Of a stretch of DNA of 64,000 nt, positions 1 to 9,920 are shown one piece after another. Both the position numbers and the translations under genes were made by a program. Under the pieces are notes generated by a model. It saw only the letters and a list, made by a program, of their open reading frames with translations, was not told the DNA's origin and did not search any database. The stretch is from Isoetes taiwanensis (taxonomy: Eukaryota > Streptophyta > Lycopodiopsida > Isoetales > Isoetaceae). Within the stretch, counting starts at the first letter, position 1. The number at the start of each line of letters is the position of its first letter. Location: assembly GCA_021234155.1 (NCBI GenBank), contig JAJEKV010000035.1, positions 4,168,224 through 4,232,223 on the forward strand. The letters run 5' to 3'.

Positions 1-59
1 ATAGAGTATGAACTTTGCTTGAGAAGGACAGTCAGCACCCAAATAAGCAATCCTGAGTT

Positions 60-613
60 CAATATGTAGCAAAATAACAGGGGCTCCCAGGGGGATTTGA
101 TATGGATGTAAAAAATAACAATTCTTGAATCCATAGACCATATATCCCTAAAACAATTGAATGGGTCATTATAGAAAAAAATATAGATTCAAGATAAAAA
201 ATAATCACATTAGCTCATTAGATATATTGGTTAAAACAGTCTTATTAAGACATTGAGTTATTTTGGTAGAGGTTCGAGCCCCCGTATTTCATATTCTAAA
301 ATCTTAGACAAAGCCGTATAGAGGTTCGATATTCCCTCAAAACCTTGGACGAAAGCGTATTCCATATTTCAAAATCATAGGCGCCTCCAATCATAAATGA
401 CTATAAGCAAAACGAGAGGTGCTCAGAGGCCCCAACATACGATCTGGGTCGTAGGATTGACGAATCTGACGACTGTGGTAGTCTAGGGTGTACCTCGTTT
501 AGAATATGTAGCAAAATAACAGGGGGTTCCAGGGGGATTTGATATGGATGTAAAAAATAACAATTCTTGAATCCATAGACCATATATTCCTAAAACAATT
601 GAATGGGTCATTA
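60..613 (+). repeat. 444-bp tRNA-like repeat units, block 1 (about 1.25 units)
   Basis: A partial unit (60-145) is followed by one full unit with the A-box-like tagctcattaga (about 210), the B box ggttcgagccc (about 270) and the 3' A-rich end. It ends where unrelated sequence (acaaggtgctg) begins. The matching place in copy 2 (32582-32693) has only the partial unit, so one whole unit differs between the copies. Confidence 0.85.
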
Positions 614-849
614 TAAACAAGGTGCTGCGCACGGAGGGTTGCCCTCCAGTTTCTTGAGGGTGAAGTGGCCTAAATCAAACCGTGAAGTCATGTTTTCACA
701 ATCTATATCTAAATTAAAGTAGACCTCTACCATGTTCTTACAATCAGTTTGTAGTTCCCCAACATTCATGTCCACAAGTGCCCCTCGATCGAATTGTGTA
801 TGTAACTGAGTAGTTTAGTGTTCTCATGGATAGAATCTTGAATTCATGT

Positions 850-1476
850 CTATGTGGCATCGCATCCCCGTTGTTGGTCAACAACTGGATTGGCCATCTC
901 CGACAAATAAATTGTGCTCTCATCCTCGTAAGACAGCTCTGCACCACGAAACTTCCAGGCAAGGAGAAACAACTTGCCATAATCCATTTTATAGCCGCAA
1001 CTTTTTATGGCATCTTGCATCAACTCTCCGCAAATAAGATTGTTTGTTGCAGCTATCCTCAAACAGATGAGGCCTTTTCACTCTTTTCATCCTTATTTTG
1101 AGCTTTATGTGCTTTAGCTCGCCATCAATGTTCTCTTCATTTTCTTGGCTTGCCATAGGCTTCACATACCACTGCCCATACCTTCTGTAGTTGAATCCTT
1201 TTCCTATATACATTTGTTGTCTCGATAATAATGTTTGGAGGACAGGAGATCTTATACTATTCTCATAATATTAACCATCATAACCAGTATGTTCCAAGAC
1301 CCAAGGATGACAGAGAATCTGCTCTATTGCCAATCTTCTTTGAGGATCTTCCAAGAATAAGAGCTTTGGCCTCCTCTGACACTGTCAAAGAATCCCATTT
1401 CAAACATGTAGAGGCAACATCTTCTCCCAAATCAAGCTTTCGAAGAATTTCCTTCGTATGCAGTTGCGCTGACAAG
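850..1476 (-). pseudogene. Exon candidates of an unrecognised minus-strand gene, copy 1
   Basis: Three open, protein-like stretches lie in a row on the minus strand. The first (1476-1280) reads QLHTKEILRKLDLGEDV and on to GLGTYW, and starts after a cag acceptor-like site. The second (1213 to about 1075) contains YRRYGQWYVKP and a lysine-rich stretch. The third (1062-850) contains DYGKLFLLAWKFRGAELSYEDE. Spacing and splice-like ends suggest neighbouring exons of one spliced gene. The copy at 32930-33634 is almost identical. I do not recognise the protein, and no start or complete frame is visible, so it is probably a gene fragment. Confidence 0.4.
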
Positions 1477-1704
1477 GACGTTTTGGGACTTGAGATCCCT
1501 ATGAACCATGCCCCATCGAAAGCAACGCTACTAATATAGAACCTAGTTGTGTCAAAACTAGACTATCTTATTTGCACTCATAACTTAATCCAAAGTATCT
1601 GTATCAACATAATTTTGTGCAAATCACTCTAAACGTATGCATCCTACAATAGCTCTATGACATAAAAATTTCTTCTCCTTCGCCTTCCCTAATATGTCCT
1701 ACAA

Positions 1705-1706
<2 letters not shown>

Positions 1707-1737
<31 letters not shown>

Positions 1738-3722
1738 AACGAAAAGCCAAAAAGTTTATTAATCAGAGAAAAAGTACAAAATTTATATGTCTCATCTAAC
1801 TGTGTAAGCACACAGAGATGCCACAGGAGCACGAGCCTGGAGCACAATGTACTTACTCCAGAATGGGAGACTAATAATAAGAATCAATTCAAGATATCAA
1901 TCCGCATGCTCCACCGCCTCGAAGTCAAGGGAAGAACACTCGTAGGGTCGTCAATATCTTTTTCTCGCCACCGTAATAACACCGCGGTGCGATGAATAAA
2001 TGCCCCGAAGATGTGGAAAATCTCCGCGACGCCCCATATATCACCATAGGAGCCAACCGAACCAAGATGAAATGCCCTTTGTTTAGCCGAGGCCATGCGC
2101 TGGGATAGGACGCCAAAGGATGCAACGGCAAAATTCCAATGTACCGTTAAACAAACCTTGTAGCCAGACCATGCCGATTGAACCTCGTGACAATCAAAGA
2201 GACAATGCTCAAGAGTCTCAACGTCCGAGAGGCGAGCGGGCATACTGCAGATATGCGAGGATCATAGCGATGTCGAAAGGCATTAACCCGTAGGCACCTG
2301 TGGATAACCTGCCACCACAAGATTTAAACTTTAGGGTGGAGCAACCTATCCCAAAGCCATCGCCATGTACGACACAAAAGTGGGTTGTGGAACATGTAGG
2401 TTCCACCCATCCGCAACCGGAGGGGTTGTGGTGCTAAAAGAAGGCGATATATAATCGACCGACAAATTGCTTGCCTTTGTGAATATTTTCATGACAGTCC
2501 CATGGCACCCTTTCAAAGAACACCAACTTGCACTATGAGAGGCAAATTTTCTCATGCACCTTCTCCCATAGAGACACATCCCAATGAGAGAGCAGGAACT
2601 TTGCCTGAAATTCATGCCAAGACAAGAGGGCTTACCCTCCTCATACCATGCTTGAATAGAGACAACACCGCAAGAACCCATTGTCTCGCGGTAAGGGGAT
2701 GCACCGAGGCTGCCAATGGAGGTGCCGAGGGGTCCGAAGCAAATGGTGCCCACCACCATGGAGTCTCCAATAGGGTGTGGATGGAGGGCATGGCCGTAAA
2801 AGATGTCCGATCGCCTCCCATGCCGCCAACAAGCCACGCAAAAATGGAGAAGCTTGGAAAAGGCTGCAGAAGTCCGGGGAATAAAGCCCAAGGTAGAACT
2901 GGTTTGACGACCTTCTTGCCTAGAGGGATACAAAGGACCAAGAGCTTGTCTAAGAAGGCGGAACCAGAAAGTCATCCTCACCATTCAGAGTCTCCAAATG
3001 AACTTTGAAATAAGCACTTTGCTCTCAAAGAAGAAGTCCATCATACCCGCACCACCTCGCCATTTTGGAAGGATGCACTTCACCAAGCCACCTTAACCAC
3101 AAAGACCTTCCTCAAGACTTCCCCAAATAAAGTTCCGAACTATTGCAATGAGCTTACGCACTTTGATCCGTGGTGCTAGCAAAAAAATGCCATATAAACA
3201 TGGGTACTACTAAGGACCCACTTGGCCACCGTAATGCGACCGCAAGAGACAACTTAGCAAAGGACCACCGTAACAAGTGCTTCTCTAAACCCCTAATGAT
3301 CTCCTCCCATGCAGCTCCCATAGTAACATGGATGCCAACCGAATCCCCAACAACTTGATGACCTGTCCATGCTAGTAATTTCCATGGATAATCGTGGAAC
3401 ACATGCCGGAGCCGGATTATCCAATGTCCACAAAGCCGTACATACCACCACCCCCCACAAGAACACCGGAAGCCGCTGAAAAAAGTGTCTAAAAGCATTT
3501 TGGCAACAAAGAAGATTCTCATCATTAGCTTACTAGGAAGAGGAACGTGTCGCCCCAGCGATATTGATTGCAAACCTCTTGTGTGTCGCCCCTCCATTGC
3601 AAGACCATGGAGAAGTCCCTCCAGAAGTTGCAATGGTGAATAACCGTGACAAAGCCTCTCAACAATTGTGAAAAGCAATGGTGCTAAAGGGCATCCCCGG
3701 TGAATACCACGACCGAAAGAAA
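1707..3722 (-). mobile_element. 5'-truncated plant L1-type LINE, copy 1
   Basis: The element is on the minus strand: the left end is a 30-base poly(T), the complement of a poly(A) tail, and the right end stops inside the reverse transcriptase domain. Only the C-terminal half of ORF2 remains. The same insertion is present in copy 2 with a 20-base poly(T), so it predates the duplication. 5' truncation is typical of target-primed reverse transcription. I could not define a target-site duplication. Confidence 0.85.
1884..3715 (-). pseudogene. LINE ORF2 C-terminal half (RT thumb to zf-RVT), copy 1
   Basis: Minus-strand fragments in several frames match a plant LINE reverse transcriptase. From 5' to 3' they are the RT core (about 3715-3150, with LRHVFHDYPWKLLAW), a connection region (2984-2350), and a zf-RVT zinc-binding segment at 2243-2130 reading VETLEHCLFDC. 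The catalytic YADD is readable in copy 2 (35619-35630) but here the same place reads tcgccccagcg, so the motif is lost or mis-called. There are many frame breaks. The closest relative in the window is the plus-strand LINE at 43663-49398. Confidence 0.75.
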
Positions 3723-4780
3723 AAAGGCATGTGACTCAACTTAATACTTTGGTACATGTACTTAGTTTGAAAATTATTAGCTCTCTTTCAATCCACATAG
3801 GGGGGCAGTCCATAGGGCCATGTTAACATTTAATGTAAAGAGAAGACTAACTATTATAAAAGTAGGTGTGAATGTATTGCTTATAAGTCACACAAAAATT
3901 GCTTCATGGGTTCAAGTTGGTGGTCAGAATGAGATGCACCACACAAATCTTGTTCAATTTGCCTTGTAAAGAACACATATCTCACTACATGAAGATAATA
4001 ACCCTAAGTTATTGACTCAGAGAAAACAAAAGAACAAATAAAAAGGTACACAATATGGCAATTATCTTCTTCATAAACGATCGAGGACTTCTTACATGCA
4101 AATGTCTTACCCAAACACATGGAGAAAAACAAATAGATCGAAAAGAAGCCAATAGAGTGCTTGGATAGTTGGATTCGAATGAAAGCAATTCGATGGTGAT
4201 TGTTAGGCTACAGATACGAAAGAAGTCAACAATTTCATTGTAATTCGATGGTGACTGTTAGGCTTTAGATATGAAAGACGTCAGCAATTTCATTGTAGCA
4301 AAACATAATTCCAGTTTAATAACCAAGGAGAATGTCTCTTTTGGGAAGAATTTTTTGCTTTGACTCATCATTGTGAAATTATATTGTCTCATGAATTTTT
4401 GATCAGCCAACTCACCTGTAACAAACTCAACAACTTTACAATAGCCAGAAACGATTTATAAATTTTGACATAGCTGGCAGCGAACCTGCTTTCTAAAACC
4501 TCACAGGGAACCATTTGATCGCAACAAACAAGTAGTTTAGAAATACATTATCCATTGGCCTCAGACTCCAATCTCAAAAATGCTACTTCGTGCATCAACT
4601 AAAATTATAATAGTGGTACAAACTCAAGCAAAACTGCTCAAGATAATATATAAACATGCTTCCAAATTTCTTTGCAAGCATTGGGGTATACAAAATTTGC
4701 CAAAAACTATACATCTCAATATTAACAAGGCTGATAAAATTAATCGCAAACGTAGGAATGGGAACAATGCTATGTCACGT
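3723..4780. other. AT-rich non-coding stretch with a small tandem duplication
   Basis: No convincing coding region is visible. At 4186-4299 a ~56-bp piece starting aattcgatggtga is repeated twice in tandem with small differences. The equivalent of this stretch in copy 2 (35806-36825) is nearly identical. Confidence 0.5.
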
Positions 4781-4789
4781 AATATATGT

Positions 4790-6010
4790 CTTCCTAAAGG
4801 CTTACTACCATATAAGCCTTCTTTCCCCGGATCGCCTTCCAATTCTTTAGTGGTTTCCATCGCACAACATTGTTGCACTTCACTAGACGGATCCAAAGCA
4901 TTATCATCTTCCATGACATCGCTCTTTTCCTTCGATGGAACAATATCCACATGCCCATTCACCGCAACATCCGCTCATTCTCCGAGAAATTACTAGAAAT
5001 ATCGCATGGTGGAAGCCAAGAGTCGAGTCCCCAAAATCCTTCTTCCACCGATTTTTCCCATCTATTTCAGGTACGTACCAATTCTTACGCAATTAGAGAT
5101 ACAATATGAGAATAACCATTTTACAAATAATGCAAACTAAATATAGATAGTGATGTTTCATGCCTGCTATATCCCTGTTTTCGTGTACCCCAAAGATCCA
5201 ATAACCACAATTGAGATCCTGGCAATATGCCAAGTTCTGCTAGTCTAGCGGACTCATCTGCCAGTTCTGTTCTCCCAAAACTTACTCTTTGATTTTCTTT
5301 TACAACCTTCAAATGCCACAAAGGTATTACTCAATATTATTTATTGAATAATCCCACAAATATCCTAAACAATGTAAATTTGAAATGAGGGCATTACCCC
5401 AAGAGATTCCCAAATTAATAATTTTAACTGATAGATTGTTGTATCCCCAGAAACAATAAGAGTAATCTGCCTTCATCAGGGACAGAATTGGATGCAAGCA
5501 AATATGGTGGCGGTTCTTTGCCTTCAACAAGATTCAGAGTAATTTGCTTATCTTGAAATTGCAGCTTGCAAATCAACTCAAGATTCTCTCGCTCGTGTAT
5601 GCACCCTTTACATACCTAATAACATTCCAATAAGTCCAACGCCCAAGCATTGTATAATGTAATTTCTAAACCAATAACGCACCTCGGGATCCATGCGTAG
5701 AACAACAGAAGCAAGCGGCAAATGAGGTGATTTTGAACCGCTATAATCAAGATCACCGCTCATGGTCTTTTCTTCATTTTCCATGATTCCAAGAGTACCT
5801 CTAAAACCTTTCTCGCTTATATACCATTCTTCGCAAAACAAAATTCACTCTTCAGTGATGATAATAGTGAACACATCCTGAAATTTTAAGTTATCATATT
5901 TACCAATAAAAATTAAAAAAGCACACCATTTGGACAAAGCTACTCGCTTCATGAAGGTACTTTTACGGTCATATTCTTCTCAACAAATTCACCCTTTCTA
6001 TTTCGAAATC
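4790..6010 (-). pseudogene. UBP26: UBP26-like ubiquitin protease, C-terminal exons, copy 1
   Basis: These are the last exons of a plant UBP26-type ubiquitin-specific protease, which in Arabidopsis deubiquitinates histone H2B. Exons on the minus strand are: about 6010-5960 (RKGEFVQKN-type segment), 5693-5877 (FCEEWYISEKGF), 5398-5615 (CKGCIHERENLEL, then YQLKLLIWESLG), 5164-5306 (ubiquitin-like domain, VVKENQRVSFGRTELADESA to HENRDIA), and about 4790-5086 (acidic tail after EIDGKN). Order and wording match the C-terminal ~200 residues of UBP26. The catalytic USP domain is absent. A TGA at 5845-5847 replaces a conserved Trp codon. The last acceptor AG reads as acgc here but ctgc in copy 2, so it is damaged or mis-called. 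Confidence 0.82.
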
Positions 6011-6019
6011 AATGCGGGG

Positions 6020-7128
6020 AACTTATAAATGGTGGGAACTTGTGCATTTGCATATAGTAACTTCTGGGCCATTGGATCGCTTTAGGAAAGCATTTGCATA
6101 GAGTAATTTCTGGGCCATTTCATTTTGGGAATCTGGAGTTGCAAATGGCCATGTCATGAGTTGTTGATGTTGGGTACTAAGTCTCATATAGTCACTCTCT
6201 CTTCTATTCTATTCTATAGTAATAGTGCCCAGCGTTCCTGGGCATATGTTGGCAATATAAGCTCAATAGGGGTTGGGCTATAAGCAATTGTTGTGATGTA
6301 GTTGCTAAGCTATGAGGTGGTTTATAAGCATTGTTATTAGGCAAAAAGTTGGTTTATAACCATTATTATTTTGTACATGACTTCATATCTTTGTCCATGG
6401 GGAATCCCCGCCGAGTTATTAAGCATTACTATTAGGCTATAAGGTGGTTTATAAACATAGGCTAAAAGGTGGTTTATAAGCATTGCTATTTTGTACACAA
6501 CTTCTTATCTTTGCCCATGGGCAACCCCGACGTCCATCGACATAGCCATCTATGCATATCATCATCTACATGTTCTATTCCATGGCTAAAGCGAGCTAGC
6601 TAAAGGGAAAAAGACAAAAGGTGTTGTTCCCTTTTTAAAGCTAAAAAACTTTTTCGCCTTTTGCCTTTCTTTAAACCTAGCTAAAGGGAAAAAAAGGGAA
6701 ACGATGTTGTTTCCTTGAATTTATGTTTGTTTGTTTTTCCCAATGGCCTGGGCATACCTGAAGAACCTGCAAGGGATAGCCGAAGAAAAAGAAAAGGTGT
6801 ACCATTATTAGAGATTGTAAACGATAGCCAAAGAAAAAAAAGATGTACCATTATTATTGATTATTTTGTGGAAACTGTAGCGAGGTCCTTATAGTTAATT
6901 ATACCGTTGATACATCATTATATATTTGAACATCATGCATTCCAACATACTTTTGTCCTTTGAGGCCCTTATAGTTAATTATATCGTTATACAGCATTAT
7001 ATATTTGAACATCATGCATTCCAACATACTTTTGTCCTTTGAGCACTATGGACAATCTCTTATATCTCATCTAAAGCACAATTTACAATTTACAATTTTA
7101 TGTTTATGGATTCTGGTTCAAGACAATG
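6020..7128. other. AT-rich non-coding DNA with short internal duplications
   Basis: No coding signal is visible. Around 6310-6530 a phrase with ggtggtttataagcattg is repeated with variations. At 6600-6720 two versions of a ctaaagggaaaaa phrase occur. The block is nearly identical to 38100-39184 in copy 2. Confidence 0.5.
6882..7041. repeat. 80-bp tandem duplication
   Basis: Two adjacent copies (from 6882 and 6962) each start gaggyccttatagttaatta and contain atatatttgaacatcatgc. The first has cgttgatacatc where the second has cgttatacagc. The same pair occurs at about 38938-39098 in copy 2. Confidence 0.85.
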
Positions 7129-7413
7129 CTACACAACCATTCTTATACATCTAACCATTGTAGTATTGATGCAGGATATAGTTTTAAATTCATCTTTGAT
7201 AAAGTTAGTTATCATACATATAAGCATGCAATTGGATCCTGATTGCATAGATGCATGATGTAGATCAAGTTCATCTTTCACAAAATAAGTTGTCCATTCC
7301 AACTGTGCACAGAACAATAACATATAATGTTTTGAAATGGCCTTTCTGGCTTTCATCCAGTTGTTTATCCTTGCAGCATCTTGATAGTATACATCATGAT
7401 CTAAAGATGACAA
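7129..7413 (-). pseudogene. Open exon-like segment, unrecognised, copy 1
   Basis: A 94-codon minus-strand open stretch reads INNWMKARKAISKHYMLLFC followed by WTTYFVKDELDLHHASM. It keeps a normal amino-acid balance in otherwise stop-rich DNA and is conserved in copy 2 (39185-39469) with one residue change. It may be an exon of the same gene as the candidates at 7780-9610. I do not recognise it, and a chance open stretch remains possible. Confidence 0.3.
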
Positions 7414-7510
7414 AGAATGGGTACCATAAAATCAATCATAAATCAACTTCAACAATGTAAAATTGAGTATCGGAATATTTAGAAAAGCTCAGTAAACAGA
7501 ACACATTTAC

Positions 7511-7626
7511 CTTATTTCAAATCGTTTGTATTTACCATTGTTTTATGGCATATCCCTGCTAAAGGAAGGTTAAAATTATGTCAAAGCTTTACATACCAAG
7601 TTATGAATAGCAAAAGCTAATAAGCT
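7511..7626. other. ~100-bp segment present only in copy 1
   Basis: After the shared phrase acacatttacc, copy 1 carries about 100 bases before ctatcgacaatgg, while copy 2 (39560-39585) joins the two phrases almost directly. This is a clean insertion/deletion between the duplicates. Confidence 0.8.
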
Positions 7627-7779
7627 ATCGACAATGGAAACAAAACCAAAAACTAAATCTCAGAACATCTCCATATGGGGTTTTAGCTCGGACAATGCTT
7701 GATCACTTGGCAGCAAAAACATCATTGTCTCAATTCTAGATCAACAATCTGCAAATACTCATCAATATCAACAGACCAA

Positions 7780-8640
7780 TCTGTCATTCCATGTCGTCAA
7801 ATGTCGGACAAAGAGTTGACCTTTGTTTTGTGAGTTGCAATATCAAGCTCCCGCTTGAGAGCTTTAATGTTTTCACTCGAGATGTGTAGCATTGCCGCAA
7901 GTAAGGCATTACAACACCAAAGTTAATGCACTACAAGCATCGTACATGAAAACCGAAGATATCGATTTCGTGAGGCATAGCATTGCTTTTAAAGTTCAAA
8001 GTCATTACAACTTCAAATTTAATGCCTTATACTACATATATGCATAAACATATAGAAACAGTGAATTTTGCAAAAAGAAACGTGTCTTTTAAATGAAATA
8101 AAATGGAAGAGATGCTTTTACAAACCTCCGTGAGTTATAGCTTTGTCGCTTATAAACTCAAGCTCATGCGCATTTTGCCCGTATGCTCTTCCTTATATTT
8201 TAAATTTTCTTCATCAAGGATAGAATTTGTGCCGCATGTTGGTTTCTTTCATCAAGACACCAATCGTATTTGTCCATGCAATCTCTCTCCTCTTCAATCA
8301 ATGCCCTTTTCTTAGCTCCTTACGTGATGTTAGTCTGTTATAGGTTATATTAGCTCTACATACCTTAATCAAGTTGCACCAAGAGAAGGGAAAGGCCCAT
8401 ACCTTTGAAATATCAAGTTGCTCTTAAAGTATGACAGAGTGCCCCAGTAATGTATTCAAATTTCCCATTGTTGTGGACTTCTCAGGGACCTCTATGCCGC
8501 AATCCATTTGTTTATGCTTGCTTCCTTGCAAACATATGGGAGCAGAGGTGCAAACCATGCTTGAACAGTCCATTTTCCTTCAAGAATAAGACATTATTTA
8601 CGGATATCAAGATTAAGATTCTAAGAACAAAAATAATTCA
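7780..8640 (-). pseudogene. Coiled-coil exon candidates, unrecognised gene, copy 1
   Basis: Minus-strand pieces with splice-like ends can be read best in copy 2. One stretch (about 8600-8400) runs up to a gtatgg donor. A second (about 8320-8115) encodes KKKALIEEAREIAWTN and KETNMQRQILSL, which looks like coiled coil. A third (about 7900-7800) reads SENIKALKQELDIATHK. Stops and frame changes interrupt them, and copy 1 has additional losses at ctgc sites. The run of helical, Lys/Glu-rich segments suggests one spliced coiled-coil protein transcribed leftward. No family is recognised. Confidence 0.35.
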
Positions 8641-9299
8641 CTCTTAGTCAAAGCCTTCTCAGGTAATTATCAGTAGTAGGATTTATGGAAATGCAAGACC
8701 CAAATTAGCATTGCCATTCCTTTTTTTACTATTCTTTGAGCTAACAAAAGATGCAGATTTGACATAACCAGCTGCCGCCATGGGCACCCTCATGCATTGA
8801 TTCTGCTGCCATGGGCATCTGCTCCGAGCTTAAAGCTGGAATCCGTGTGCAAGCATTCAAAATCGTGGCTTCCCAAAGCCTGCAATAGACAGAAAACAGT
8901 ATCCTTTCATCCAGATATAATCGTTTGCTCGTTTAGACAGCAGGAACCTCAGCTTGTCGCTTACGTTAAAGAGTTTCCGCGAACTAAGATTTGAGAAGGC
9001 AGTAAGACAAGGATACCTTAGTTTTGCCAGTTTCTTCTGCTTATGGTGGCCATAAGATCCAGGAATCATTATTACCCTGGATTTGTCATCTGGCGGGAAC
9101 CGAGAAAGCAATCATTGTTCAATCATTGGATTTAAAATTTCTTTTGAAAATGTGGATCGTTGAAGTTTTGTCTCTTGGCTGGAATAGACTCACATCTTTC
9201 CTTCTATATCTTCGTTGGCCAAGTGCCATCATATCTGTTGTATCGCAACAGAGCCACAGAGCAAGAAATAGAAAAGCAAAACAAGGGTTTAGAAGAAAA

Positions 9300-9610
9300 C
9301 ACGGATCGACATTCTGAGTTGGAGCCCCATAACCGCTACTTGAGGTAGAATCAAAACCAGAGCTCTGGTACCCACCAACTCCAGCATTTGATTGGCTATA
9401 AGGATCGTAAGAAGCCCCTGTTCCAGCATTTGACTTCTTATACTCACTGTAAGGATCATATGCGCCACCACCTCCCATCGCTCTTTCCTTTTCCAAATGC
9501 TTCTGCCTTTCCCTTTCCTTGACCTTAGGCAGATTACGAAGAACCTCTTCCAGTTCCGAGGATGAAGCCCTTACAGCAGCAAAATTCCTTGCAATATCCA
9601 TAGGCAAAAT
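9300..9610 (-). pseudogene. Gly/Tyr/Ser-rich exon of an unrecognised gene, copy 1
   Basis: This is the best open exon of the minus-strand gene fragment. After an acceptor-like ttgcaag it reads NFAAVRASSSELEEVLRNLP, then a charged helix (KVKERERQKHLEKERAM), then a low-complexity tail with the repeated words AYDPYSEYKKSNAGTG and SYDPYSQSNAGVGG, ending GYGAPTQN. A possible upstream exon (LTGTAASGARVSFVHI, about 9720-9662) ends at a ggtaaa donor. Repeated DPYS words and a short coiled segment resemble trafficking or RNA-binding adaptor tails, but I cannot name the family. Copy 2 lies at 41230-41530. Confidence 0.45.
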
Positions 9611-9920
9611 AAAATACAAGAAGCAAATGCATGTTCGTTGTGAAAACAAAGAAGATTTACCAATGTGGACGAAGGAAACTCGAGCTCCTGAAGCGGCAGT
9701 GCCGGTTAGCCAGTTTGCACACCACAGAATGAAACTTCATTCCGGTTCCGGTTAGGCGGTTAGAACAGCACCATCGGGCAACGGGGCTGACCGCCAATTT
9801 ACTGGCAAAAGCCAGTTTTTAGCAGTCACCAGAATATTCTAGGCATATGTCAGCATATGCCTGAATATTCCACACACCCACATAAACGAGGGTTTGCCCC
9901 CCTAGGGGCAACTCAAAAAA

